A stretch of DNA of 64,000 bases from Pseudoramibacter porci (GTDB lineage Bacteria; Bacillota; Clostridia; Eubacteriales; Eubacteriaceae): positions 268,056 through 332,055 of the forward strand of contig NZ_VUMO01000001.1 of NCBI RefSeq assembly GCF_009696145.1. The letters run 5' to 3'. Positions 35,355-43,461 of this stretch are shown here, in pieces (within the stretch, counting starts at the first letter, position 1; the number at the start of each line of letters is the position of its first letter). Made by a program: the position numbers and the translations under genes. Below the pieces are notes generated by a model. It was not told the origin of the DNA, searched no databases, and worked only from the letters and a program-made list of their open reading frames with translations.

Positions 35355-36593
35355 ATGAGTCAACAGATGCGGCAAAAAAAAAGACAAGCTCAACGAAAAA
35401 AAATATTGATGCTATGTCTTATTTTTTTGGCAATAATAGCATTTGGATTTATTATACACATAAGAAGAAGTGCGACAGGATTACTTGAACAGAGTAGTTA
35501 TGTTGACACGATATCTTCTGAAGTTTATTTTTTTAAACATTCTGATTATATAGAAATCAACAACTTTAGGTCAGCGGACTTAACCAGCAGTGAAGGCAGT
35601 AAAGTCAATGGCTATTCGCCGTTAACGAAGAAAAAAATGACGGTCAGCGGCGATTATCTCAGTGCTCAAATCTCAACCATTAATCAAATATTAAAGAACA
35701 AGGATTATCTTCATTACGATCAGATTGTCGACCAAATTGAAAACAACTTTAAAGGTCTAGACAAATTGACGAGTCAGATGTCATCCGAGCAGGAAAAGAA
35801 AAAAACTTATCTTGTTAATGCGTCTGCTTATTTTGGTATGAACCGAAAAGAGCTCATTGCGAAGCGCCGTCAGCTGAAAAAGATACAGAATAAAAAACAC
35901 CGAAAAATTGTTTTAAGCGATTTGAGCATGCTGTCATCGGGTTATGTGTACGGAACAGTAAATCCGATGGAAAAAGTTGTGACAGAAAATGTTTTGCCTT
36001 ATATTGACAGCGGCTTTTTAAACAGTATTCAAAAAATTGATCAACAGGATGAGAATGCGCTCAAGGTTGTGGACAACGATCACCTATACGCCGCTTTTAC
36101 TGTCAATTCAAATACAGTCGTTCAAAACGAGGATGAGGTTAAAAAGCTGAAGAAAAAGGTCATTGGCACAACGACTCAAAAAAAAGACGTAGCCTATTAC
36201 AACAAGCTTGTAAAACGCGTTGACTTGCTTTGGCAATACCCGCAGATATCTATCGTAAAAAATAATAAGAAATATAATTGCTATGTAGTCAATATCATGA
36301 AATCCGGCAACAAAAAAATCGTAGTTGTGATGTTCAAAGATTATGTTTCAGTTTTTGCGAACGACAATATACTTAAAACCGATGTCAATGTTCAAAGCTT
36401 TAATTCTTACGAGGTGCCGAAATCTGCGGTTACAACGCAAGGAAACAACCAGTACCTGACACTGCTTCAAAAAGGGTATTTTCGGAGGAAGGTGAAGGTC
36501 AAAGTCAGCCGCTATGATGGCAGAAAAGCGATTTTGGCCGTGGCAGATAATCCTGATCTGTCTTCGAATGCAATGTATTGTGTTTATCCCTAA
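35355..36593 (+). CDS. HlyD-like membrane-anchored protein of the sepF locus
   Basis: 412 aa: a strongly basic N-terminus, one membrane anchor (~17-35), then a long extracytoplasmic part with a weak HlyD/biotinyl-lipoyl-like beta pattern (early ...SSEVYFFKHSDYIEI, later YGTVNPMEKVVTE) and a Lys-rich coiled middle. Proteins of this kind sit just before yggS-sepF in many Clostridia and are annotated as HlyD-family adaptors or hypothetical. The location suggests an envelope or division role, but this is inference. No transporter partner is adjacent. It starts 25 nt after tRNA-Pro and may share its transcript. Confidence 0.75.
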   Translation: MSQQMRQKKRQAQRKKILMLCLIFLAIIAFGFIIHIRRSATGLLEQSSYVDTISSEVYFFKHSDYIEINNFRSADLTSSEGSKVNGYSPLTKKKMTVSGDYLSAQISTINQILKNKDYLHYDQIVDQIENNFKGLDKLTSQMSSEQEKKKTYLVNASAYFGMNRKELIAKRRQLKKIQNKKHRKIVLSDLSMLSSGYVYGTVNPMEKVVTENVLPYIDSGFLNSIQKIDQQDENALKVVDNDHLYAAFTVNSNTVVQNEDEVKKLKKKVIGTTTQKKDVAYYNKLVKRVDLLWQYPQISIVKNNKKYNCYVVNIMKSGNKKIVVVMFKDYVSVFANDNILKTDVNVQSFNSYEVPKSAVTTQGNNQYLTLLQKGYFRRKVKVKVSRYDGRKAILAVADNPDLSSNAMYCVYP

Positions 36594-36613
36594 AAATAGA
36601 AAGAAGGATTAAA

Positions 36614-37306
36614 ATGGAAATAGTATCAGAAAAGAGCGACTTGGATTACAGAGAAAAAATACAGCGAAACATTGAAAAAATTAAAAGCGATATACCGGAC
36701 GACGTGACCCTTGTTGCAGTGACAAAGATGCATACGGTCAACGAAACGCAGGCCGTGGTGGACGCAGGTGTATACGATCTTGGGGAAAACCGCGAACAGG
36801 ATCTGATGGCGAAAAAGGACAAGATTCAAGGACCTGTGCGCTGGCACTTTATCGGGCATCTGCAAACCAATAAAGTCAAATATTTAGTCGGGCAGGTTGC
36901 GCTGATTCATTCGATTTCTTCAATGAAGCTGATCAATAAAGTCGAAACGGAATCCGAAAAAAAAGATGTCGTGACCGATATTCTGCTGCAGTTTAATTTG
37001 GCGGATGAAGACACAAAATCGGGTTTTGATGCGACGGAATTAGATGCAGCTGTCTCGCGCGTTGCCCAATGCGCGCACATTCGGCTCCGTGGACTTATGT
37101 GTATTGGACCGATGACAGAAAATTCTGATAAAATACATAAAATATTTGCCCAATTAAAGCAGATGTATGATAAAATAAAAATAACGTACAAAAATGGCGA
37201 TAACGAAATTGATACTTTGTCAATGGGGATGACGAATGATTATCCGATCGCAGTTGAAGAGGGCGCGACGATGATTCGGGTCGGGCGCAAAATATTTGAA
37301 CGCTAA
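36614..37306 (+). CDS. yggS: YggS-family pyridoxal phosphate homeostasis protein
   Basis: Single-domain PLP-binding TIM barrel (alanine-racemase-like fold) that buffers pyridoxal phosphate. PLP Lys is K38 in LVAVTKMHT; other marks are GENREQDLMAK, WHFIGHLQTNKVK, GLMCIGP and SMGMTNDYPIAVEEGATMIRVG. I use ATG 36614, preceded by AGAAGGA, giving 230 aa; an in-frame ATG at 36578 overlaps the previous gene and lacks a site. Its place before sepF is conserved across Firmicutes. Confidence 0.95.
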   Translation: MEIVSEKSDLDYREKIQRNIEKIKSDIPDDVTLVAVTKMHTVNETQAVVDAGVYDLGENREQDLMAKKDKIQGPVRWHFIGHLQTNKVKYLVGQVALIHSISSMKLINKVETESEKKDVVTDILLQFNLADEDTKSGFDATELDAAVSRVAQCAHIRLRGLMCIGPMTENSDKIHKIFAQLKQMYDKIKITYKNGDNEIDTLSMGMTNDYPIAVEEGATMIRVGRKIFER

Positions 37307-37320
37307 GGAGAAAAGCTGAA

Positions 37321-37827
37321 ATGGCAAATGAAAAATTCAAAGATAGAATCGTAAGTATGTTCACTGTGGGCGATGACGATTATGATGAATACGAAGACGA
37401 AGCGTATACAGAAGGTGCAGAAATGGACGAAACTGTCGACGACCAGGATCAAGAAGCCGCACGTCCGGAACATCATAAAAAACACAATGGTTCTTACGAT
37501 GCGCCATTAGCAGGAGGCGCTCAAGTTCTGGTTTTAAGTCCAGAGTTCTTTAGCGATGCGCCAAGTATCGTCAATAAAATCAAGGAAAATAAAACCGTTG
37601 TTGTCAATTTGAAGAATACGGAATATGAAGATGGCCGAAAGATATTTGACTTCTTAAATGGAGCAGTTTTTGCACTTGAAGGTACCATTAACCGTATTGC
37701 CGATAATGTTTTTATTCTCGCTCCGAAGCAAGTCTCGGTCTCGACTGAAATGCAGAAGGATGAAGATGAGCTTTCGGCAAAGCCGATGTTGGATTTTGAC
37801 GGCGAACCAAGTGATGAAGCCAATTAA
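37321..37827 (+). CDS. sepF: Cell division protein SepF
   Basis: FtsZ-binding, membrane-associated ring protein aligning FtsZ polymers. 168 aa: N-terminal amphipathic MANEKFKDRIVSMF anchor, an acidic linker rich in Asp/Glu (~18-45), then the core (~67-150; VLVLSPEFFSDAPSIVNKIKENKTVVVNL, DFLNGAVFALEGTINRI and VFILAP). AAGGAG upstream. yggT, which often follows sepF, is missing; instead a terminator closes the unit. Confidence 0.95.
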   Translation: MANEKFKDRIVSMFTVGDDDYDEYEDEAYTEGAEMDETVDDQDQEAARPEHHKKHNGSYDAPLAGGAQVLVLSPEFFSDAPSIVNKIKENKTVVVNLKNTEYEDGRKIFDFLNGAVFALEGTINRIADNVFILAPKQVSVSTEMQKDEDELSAKPMLDFDGEPSDEAN

Positions 37828-37853
37828 TAAAAGAGATTTGATTAAATGAGAAG

Positions 37854-37882
37854 AGCCGCAAGTATAAACTTGCGGCTTTTTT
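37854..37882 (+). terminator. Intrinsic terminator between sepF and ylmH
   Basis: 9-bp perfect stem 37854-37862 with 37869-37877, 6-nt loop, six T. Ends only 14 nt before the ylmH start. Confidence 0.9.
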
Positions 37883-37896
37883 GATTCGATTCTCTA

Positions 37897-38661
37897 ATGA
37901 ATGATTTTATGAACGAAAAAAAAGAAAATGTTGTTCTTTCAAGGATTGAAGATGCGGTCTACAAGCAAGATCGACTTTATTTTTTCGATTTCTACGATGA
38001 GGCGATGCAGGCAAAAATCGAGATGTTTCTACAAAAAAATAAAGCGCATTATGTGTTAGACGGCGGATTTCCAGATGCGGCCAGAAAAAAGCTCTGTGTC
38101 ATTCCGACGGACTGGATATCGTTTATTGATCCTAAAAAAGATATTGATTGGCCCATGATGGCGGTTCGCTTTCCAAGAAATTTTGCTTTTGCGCATCGCC
38201 ATGTACTGGGCACGCTGATGGGCCTCGGTATTGAACATAAATGTATTGGTGATATCAATTTAGATGAGGATGAATGTCAGGTTATTTTCGATGAAAAAAT
38301 TTATCCATTTTTAAAAAACGAGTTTGTTTCGATTAGAGGGCGAAGCATCAATCCGCAATATTTCGATTATCAGCATATTCGTCCTTTTGCACTCAAGACG
38401 AAAAATCTAGTGATCACTGTCAATTCGCCGAGAATCGACGCGGTGATTGACCGCATATGGGGCATTTCCAGGCAAACTGCGGAAGCGGCTGTCAGACAGT
38501 CTCGCGTTCGGGTTAATTACACGGAAATCACGAAAAAAGATTTTTCAGTCAAGGCTGGGGACATCATTTCCTTTCGAGGAAAGGGCAAGGCGAAAATTGC
38601 TGCTTTTATTGGAAAGTCGAAAAAGGGGAAAATTCAAATTCAGGTTGAAAAATATTTATGA
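37897..38661 (+). CDS. ylmH: S4-domain RNA-binding protein YlmH
   Basis: Ribosome-associated S4 protein; in Bacillus it has been implicated in ribosome-associated quality control and it lies in the division cluster. 254 aa: an N-terminal ~170-residue YlmH domain (DGGFPDAARKKLCVIP, FPRNFAFAHRHVLGTLMGLGI and IGDINLDED) and the C-terminal S4 domain (~185-245; RIDAVIDRIWGISRQTAEAAVRQSRVRVN). The start is uncertain: neither ATG 37897 nor ATG 37909 has a ribosome site and a terminator sits directly upstream. Its last bases overlap the next gene by 4 nt (ATGA). Confidence 0.92.
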   Translation: MNDFMNEKKENVVLSRIEDAVYKQDRLYFFDFYDEAMQAKIEMFLQKNKAHYVLDGGFPDAARKKLCVIPTDWISFIDPKKDIDWPMMAVRFPRNFAFAHRHVLGTLMGLGIEHKCIGDINLDEDECQVIFDEKIYPFLKNEFVSIRGRSINPQYFDYQHIRPFALKTKNLVITVNSPRIDAVIDRIWGISRQTAEAAVRQSRVRVNYTEITKKDFSVKAGDIISFRGKGKAKIAAFIGKSKKGKIQIQVEKYL

Positions 38662-39605
38662 TTGAGGATGTATTAAAAAAAACAGTTGAAACAGTTCAGC
38701 TTTGTGTTCAGCTCAATGAAAATCGGATGCGGCTCGACCGATTCTGCGCGGTTCATTTAACAAATTTATCCAGGTCTTATGTCAAAACGCTGATACAAAA
38801 GCAATATGTACAGGTCAACGGTCAAGTTAAAAAAGCTTCTTATGCCCTGAATACAAATGATAACGTAACGGTTTTGATTCCGGAACCCGAAGAAGCTCAG
38901 ATCAAAGCCGAAGATATCCCGCTTAACATTGTTTATGAGGATGACGATGTCATCGTAGTCGATAAGCCGTCGGGAATGGTTGTACATCCGGCGCCGGGAA
39001 CGCCATCAGGCACTCTAGTCAATGCGCTCATGGCGCACACCGATCAGCTTTCAGCTATTAATGGCGTCAAGCGGCCGGGGATTGTGCATCGCATCGATAA
39101 GGATACATCCGGACTATTAGTGGTAGCGAAAAATGACAACGCGCATCAGTTTTTGGCCAAACAGCTTGCTGCCCATGAAATGGTGCGTCAGTATCACGGG
39201 CTGGTCCGAGGGAATATCACAGAAGAAACGGGAACAGTAGATATGCCGCAGGGACGTCATCCTAAAGAGCGCATTAAAATGGCGGTCGTTGAAGACGGAC
39301 GTCATGCGGTGACGCATTTCACGGTTATGAAACGTTTTGGAAAATATACAGAAATGATATTTAAGCTGGAAACAGGCAGAACACACCAGATCCGTGTGCA
39401 CATGCAAGCAATCGGTCATCCGCTGGTCGGCGACCCGCTTTACGGTGTACGCCGCAGAGAACCCTTTGAAACGGATGGCCAGATGCTGCATGCGGAAAAA
39501 TTGGGGTTCATTCACCCGACAACGAAGGAACTCATGGTCTTCAGGTCGCCGCTGCCAAGAATTTTTGAAGAAGCCCTGGCTTATTGCAGCAATCATCAAA
39601 TGTAA
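38658..39605 (+). CDS. RluA-family pseudouridine synthase (RluD-like)
   Basis: Isomerises uridines in 23S rRNA. 315 aa: S4 domain at ~25-75 (RLDRFCAVHLTNLSRSYVKTLI), then the catalytic domain with VDKPSGMVVHPAPG, catalytic D147 in HRIDKDTSGLLVVAK, and the RTHQIRVHMQAIGHPLVGDPLYG motif. The size and S4 domain favour RluD (positions 1911/1915/1917), and RlmH in this same window methylates pseudouridine 1915, the product of RluD-type enzymes; specificity here is inferred. Coupled to ylmH by a 4-nt overlap. Confidence 0.93.
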   Translation: MIEDVLKKTVETVQLCVQLNENRMRLDRFCAVHLTNLSRSYVKTLIQKQYVQVNGQVKKASYALNTNDNVTVLIPEPEEAQIKAEDIPLNIVYEDDDVIVVDKPSGMVVHPAPGTPSGTLVNALMAHTDQLSAINGVKRPGIVHRIDKDTSGLLVVAKNDNAHQFLAKQLAAHEMVRQYHGLVRGNITEETGTVDMPQGRHPKERIKMAVVEDGRHAVTHFTVMKRFGKYTEMIFKLETGRTHQIRVHMQAIGHPLVGDPLYGVRRREPFETDGQMLHAEKLGFIHPTTKELMVFRSPLPRIFEEALAYCSNHQM

Positions 39606-41393
39606 TCAATCGTTGTCAGAGAGCCGTTCAATTTGATCGATAATTTCGCGCTTTGGCGTGACGTACATGGTATTTTGATTGGTAAAAATAACCATGCCGG
39701 GCTTAGCCTTGTTGGGCTTGTGCACGTATTTGTAATCGACGTAGTCGACAGGAACGTTGGATGAGGTTTTTGCCTTAGAATAATAGGCCGCAAGTTGACC
39801 GGCTTCGAGCAATGTTTTCTCAGTGATAAAGCGGCCATTTGCAACAACTAAAACGTGGGATCCTGGAGAATCTTTAACGTGAAGCCAGCAATCCTCCGGA
39901 TCTCCAAGTTTTGTTGCGATTTCGTCATTTTGAAAATTATTTTTTCCGACTAGGATTTCAAAGCCCTCCGAAGAGCGGAAGCGCATTGGATGAGAGGGCT
40001 TGGGCTTTTTGTCCTTGGCATTTTTTTTCGGGTGTTTGACGAGATCTGAGTGATTGACTTCATAGCGGATTTCGTCCAGCTCCTCGACTTCAGTGCACTG
40101 GTCGAGGGCATTTAAAAGCGAGCCGAGGTAATAGACCGTATCTTTTGTTTTTTCAATCTGCTCGGCGACCTGAACTTGAGCTCTTTTTGCCTTGTTGTAG
40201 CGCTTGTAGTATCGCTGGGCATTTTGAGCCGGCTCCTGATTGATTTTCAGCGGTATGTGGACTGTCGGCAGATTTGGATCGTAGAAATTTTCCACATCAA
40301 CACTTTCCATGCCTTTTTGAATGCGATAAATATTGGCAGTGATCAAATCACCGTATAATTTATCCTTTTCTGCCTTTTTCGATTTTTTTAAATCTCGGTG
40401 AAGGTTATCCAATTTTTTCGTATCTTTTTTGTATAAAGTTGCGAGCTGATGCTTCAAATTAGCGGATTTTGCGTTGAATCTCAACTTTTTATCCCGAAGG
40501 TAGTAAAAAGCTTCCAACATCTGAGAGACAGAGTCACAGGGTTGAAGGTCGAGGTCTTTTAAAAAATGCAAGTCGATGGTCGAAAAATTTTGAATATGCC
40601 GGTGGAAATAATAAAGCGTTGGCTGACAGCTGTTTTCGACTTCGTGCTGTATTTCAAAAAAACTGCCTGAAAGATAGCCCACTTCTTTAGTGGAGAGATC
40701 AGAGAGCGAAGTTTCGCCGCTGATGCCTGCACGGAAACAGATTTCCTGAGCCAAGTCAGGAGAAATGCCGAGAAAGCCGCCGATCAAAACAGCAGTGAGC
40801 TTTTGATTCGCCTGTTTCGAAAGCCAGTGCTTGAAATCGTCAGGGGTGCGGCAGTCAAAAAAGCTGATGCGATCGAATACTGGCGGCAGCTTGTAGTGCA
40901 GTCCCGGTAGAATGTGACGGTAACGGCTGGATGAAGGGCCCACGCGTTTAATGGCGTCAATGATAATTGGAGCGCTTTTAGGTTCATTTTCATCAGCAGT
41001 GGTCAAGATCAAATTAGCGTTTCTTCCTGTAATTTCTGCGAAGATAGTCTTGGTGATGGGATCGCCAAAATCGTTTTTGCCGTTGACATCGATGGCCAAA
41101 ATGCGGTCAGAAGTGACTTGATATATATCAGAAATGGTGGTGTTGACGAGGTGTTTGCGCAGCACCATACAAAAGGTCGAAGGCTGAGGTGGATTTTTCT
41201 TTTTCTTTTCAGTAATGTGAACCCGTGGCTGGTTGGCATTGGCGGACAAAAGCAGTGTTGCGTTGACCGGCCCGGCAATCAGCAGGTGCACTTCGTCGTT
41301 TTCTGGCTGATAAACTTTTCTGATTTTTCCTCCGACCAATTGGGCCTTTAGTTCTTTTACGAGATGATAAGTTGTGATACCGTCAAATGCCAC
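39606..41393 (-). CDS. rqcH: RqcH (NFACT / fibronectin-binding-like) ribosome rescue factor
   Basis: Binds stalled 50S subunits and adds C-terminal alanine tails to nascent chains. 595 aa: NFACT-N (start MAFDGITTYHLVKELK, a Asp-Arg pair in TSDRILAID, EITGRNANLIL), HhH and coiled-coil middle (~260-420), and NFACT-R (FRSSEGFEILVGKNNFQNDEIATK, DCWLHVKDSPGSHVLV). The start is GTG 41393 with AAGGAGG seven bases upstream. Its stop codon abuts the stop of the convergent pseudouridine synthase gene with no spacer and no terminator between. Confidence 0.94.
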   Translation of the reverse strand: MAFDGITTYHLVKELKAQLVGGKIRKVYQPENDEVHLLIAGPVNATLLLSANANQPRVHITEKKKKNPPQPSTFCMVLRKHLVNTTISDIYQVTSDRILAIDVNGKNDFGDPITKTIFAEITGRNANLILTTADENEPKSAPIIIDAIKRVGPSSSRYRHILPGLHYKLPPVFDRISFFDCRTPDDFKHWLSKQANQKLTAVLIGGFLGISPDLAQEICFRAGISGETSLSDLSTKEVGYLSGSFFEIQHEVENSCQPTLYYFHRHIQNFSTIDLHFLKDLDLQPCDSVSQMLEAFYYLRDKKLRFNAKSANLKHQLATLYKKDTKKLDNLHRDLKKSKKAEKDKLYGDLITANIYRIQKGMESVDVENFYDPNLPTVHIPLKINQEPAQNAQRYYKRYNKAKRAQVQVAEQIEKTKDTVYYLGSLLNALDQCTEVEELDEIRYEVNHSDLVKHPKKNAKDKKPKPSHPMRFRSSEGFEILVGKNNFQNDEIATKLGDPEDCWLHVKDSPGSHVLVVANGRFITEKTLLEAGQLAAYYSKAKTSSNVPVDYVDYKYVHKPNKAKPGMVIFTNQNTMYVTPKREIIDQIERLSDND

Positions 41394-41433
41394 TGGAAAT
41401 CCTCCTTAAGATTTTTTGTATTTAAATTAAATG

Positions 41434-41475
41434 ATTTCTGTTTAATATAATCGAAACGGAAAATAAAATCAATGA
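41434..41475 (-). promoter_or_regulatory. Promoter of rqcH
   Basis: On minus: TTGATT, 17-nt spacer, TATATT, within the 152-nt divergent region between rqcH and yicC, about 50-80 nt upstream of the rqcH GTG. Confidence 0.55.
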
Positions 41476-41487
41476 TGTCGCGCTGTC

Positions 41488-41516
41488 TTGTTTTTTTTGT
41501 GTGAAATAGGTATGAT
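41488..41516 (+). promoter_or_regulatory. Promoter of the yicC-gmk-rpoZ-priA run
   Basis: TTGTTT (41488-41493), 17-nt spacer, TATGAT (41511-41516); moderate match, 30 nt upstream of the yicC start. Confidence 0.5.
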
Positions 41517-41545
41517 AAAAGAAATATAGGGTGGAGGAAATCAGA

Positions 41546-42424
41546 ATGAAAAGCATGACGGGATTCGGACGGGCGGATTATCGGGATGAGAATTGGAACA
41601 TTTCAGTTGAAATCAAGACGGTGAATCACCGCTATCGCGATTATGCAATTCGTATGCCATCGATTTTAAATGCTGTTGAATCGAAAATCAGAAAGGAAAT
41701 TGGAAGGACAGTTGCACGAGGTCGGATCGATGTTTTCATTCAGTTTGAAAAGTTGTCGGAAAGTCAGCGGCAGATTGTTTTGGATGAAAAGCTGGCGAAG
41801 GCCTATATCGATACGCTTAACGCGATCAAAGCACTTGATCCAATGATGCGCGATGAAATCGGTGTGGATTTAGTTGCTAAATTTCCAGATGTTATTAAAA
41901 CCACTGAAAAGGTGCAAGATGACGAAGAAAACTGGCGTATGCTTCAGCCTGTTCTTGATCAGGCCCTTTTTCAAATCGCAAATAGCAGAGAGCAGGATGC
42001 TATGGCGACGGCAGACGACATAGCCCTGCGCGCTGAAAATATTGAAAAAATCATGGGGCGAATTGCCGCGCGCGCTCCGGAAGTGCTCAATCAATACCGG
42101 GATAATATTCATCAGAAAGTGGCTGATTTTCTAGACGGCGCAGAAATAGAGGAAAGCCGGATTTTGACGGAAGTTGCAGTTATGGCAGACCGCTTGGACA
42201 TTACAGAAGAAATCAACCGGATGAGCGGCCATTTGAAACGCATGAAGGCTCTTCTTCAGGAAGGAGAGCCAGTGGGGCGCAAATGTGATTTCCTCGTGCA
42301 GGAGATGAATCGGGAGATCAATACGATTGGGTCAAAGGCGTCCGATCTTGAAATCCAAGACAGTGTCGTGGACGTCAAGGCGGAAATTGAAAAAATTAGA
42401 GAACAGATTCAAAATATAGAGTAA
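41546..42424 (+). CDS. yicC: YicC-family endoribonuclease-like protein
   Basis: Members have been reported as endoribonucleases acting on RNA. 292 aa from ATG 41546 (GGAGG seven to eight bases upstream), giving the canonical N-terminus MKSMTGFGRADYRDE. Other family marks: SVEIKTVNHRYRDYAIRMP, GRIDVFIQFEK, EVAVMADRLDITEEINRMSGHLK and the C-terminal GRKCDFLVQEMNREINTIGSKASD with clustered acidic residues. An in-frame ATG at 41531 is discarded. It precedes gmk as in most Firmicutes; remA (often between them) is absent. Confidence 0.93.
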   Translation: MKSMTGFGRADYRDENWNISVEIKTVNHRYRDYAIRMPSILNAVESKIRKEIGRTVARGRIDVFIQFEKLSESQRQIVLDEKLAKAYIDTLNAIKALDPMMRDEIGVDLVAKFPDVIKTTEKVQDDEENWRMLQPVLDQALFQIANSREQDAMATADDIALRAENIEKIMGRIAARAPEVLNQYRDNIHQKVADFLDGAEIEESRILTEVAVMADRLDITEEINRMSGHLKRMKALLQEGEPVGRKCDFLVQEMNREINTIGSKASDLEIQDSVVDVKAEIEKIREQIQNIE

Positions 42425-42436
42425 AGGAACATTCAA

Positions 42437-43045
42437 TTGAAACAACAACGTGGACAACTTATTATTTTATCAGGACCATCGGGAGCGGGAAAGGGTACCG
42501 TTTGTCAAGCGGCGATGGCGCACAGCTCAAGTCTAAAAATATCGATTTCTGCGACTACCCGTGCGCCGCGTGGAGAAGAAAAAGACGGCGTCGAATACTT
42601 CTTCCTCGACGAAGCTGAATTTGAGAAAAAAATTGAAGAGGGTGCTTTTTTAGAATACGCAAAGGTGCACGATCATTATTACGGTACGCCAAAGGCGCAC
42701 GTGCTTCAGATGCTGGATGAAGGCATGAATGTTATTTTGGAAATCGATGTGCAGGGTGCCGCACAAATTAAAGAAAAGTTGGGCTTTGGCATTTTAATCT
42801 TTATCGCACCGCCTTCGATTGAAGTGCTCAAGGAAAGACTGGTCAATCGGCAGACAGACAGCGACGCGCAGATTCAGCTTCGCATGAAAAACGCAATGAG
42901 CGAGCTGAAACAGGCGACGCAATACGATTACGTGATTGTCAATAATACGGTGGATCAGGCTGTGGCGGATTTAGAGGCAATCATCCGCGCAGAGCAGTGC
43001 CGAAGCCAAAATAATTTAGAAATCATTGAAGAAATGTTGATGTAA
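42437..43045 (+). CDS. gmk: Guanylate kinase
   Basis: Phosphorylates GMP to GDP. 202 aa from a TTG start at 42437, with AAAGGA at good distance; the first possible ATG would remove the P-loop. P-loop SGPSGAGKGT (residues 12-21), GMP-binding SATTRAPRGEEKDGVEYFF and ILEIDVQGAAQIK are all present. Lies 12 nt after yicC. Confidence 0.96.
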   Translation: MKQQRGQLIILSGPSGAGKGTVCQAAMAHSSSLKISISATTRAPRGEEKDGVEYFFLDEAEFEKKIEEGAFLEYAKVHDHYYGTPKAHVLQMLDEGMNVILEIDVQGAAQIKEKLGFGILIFIAPPSIEVLKERLVNRQTDSDAQIQLRMKNAMSELKQATQYDYVIVNNTVDQAVADLEAIIRAEQCRSQNNLEIIEEMLM

Positions 43046-43066
43046 AACTTCAATAAGGGTTATAAT
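43037..43066 (+). promoter_or_regulatory. Internal promoter before rpoZ
   Basis: TTGATG (43037-43042, at the very end of gmk), 18-nt spacer, TATAAT (43061-43066). It would give rpoZ-priA an extra start. Confidence 0.55.
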
Positions 43067-43110
43067 ATTAAGTATTCATTTTGTATTAACAGATAAAGGA
43101 GTTAACAGAC

Positions 43111-43461
43111 ATGAGCTGGAAAACATATTATGGAGATAATGGCAGCGGTCTTCGCTACCCGCCGATTAATTTAATGATTTCCAAGGCAGATAATAAATAC
43201 GAATTGTGTGTGGCGACGTCGAGACGCGCTCGTCAGTTGATCGACGGTGCAGAGCCTCTGGTCCGCGTGAATATCGATAATCCAATTTCTACGGCAACCG
43301 AAGAAATTGCTGAAGAAGAAGTGAAAATCGTTGGTTTGACTGCGAAACAGCAACAAGAGGAAAGTGCGCAGACTGCTGACGATGAATTTGCGGCGGCCCA
43401 GGAAAACGAAGGCGTTTCCCTTGAAGATTTGGCTAATGGAGACGACATCATTCTCGAATAG
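43111..43461 (+). CDS. rpoZ: RNA polymerase omega subunit
   Basis: Assembly subunit of RNA polymerase. 116 aa: LRYPPINLMISKADNKYELCVATSRRARQL covers conserved omega helices with the beta'-contacting Arg residues, then PISTATEEIAEEEVKI, then a ~45-residue acidic, Gln/Ala-rich tail not conserved in the family. AAGGAG before the ATG. The last base of its stop is the first base of the priA GTG. coaBC, normally between rpoZ and priA, is missing here. Confidence 0.92.
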   Translation: MSWKTYYGDNGSGLRYPPINLMISKADNKYELCVATSRRARQLIDGAEPLVRVNIDNPISTATEEIAEEEVKIVGLTAKQQQEESAQTADDEFAAAQENEGVSLEDLANGDDIILE

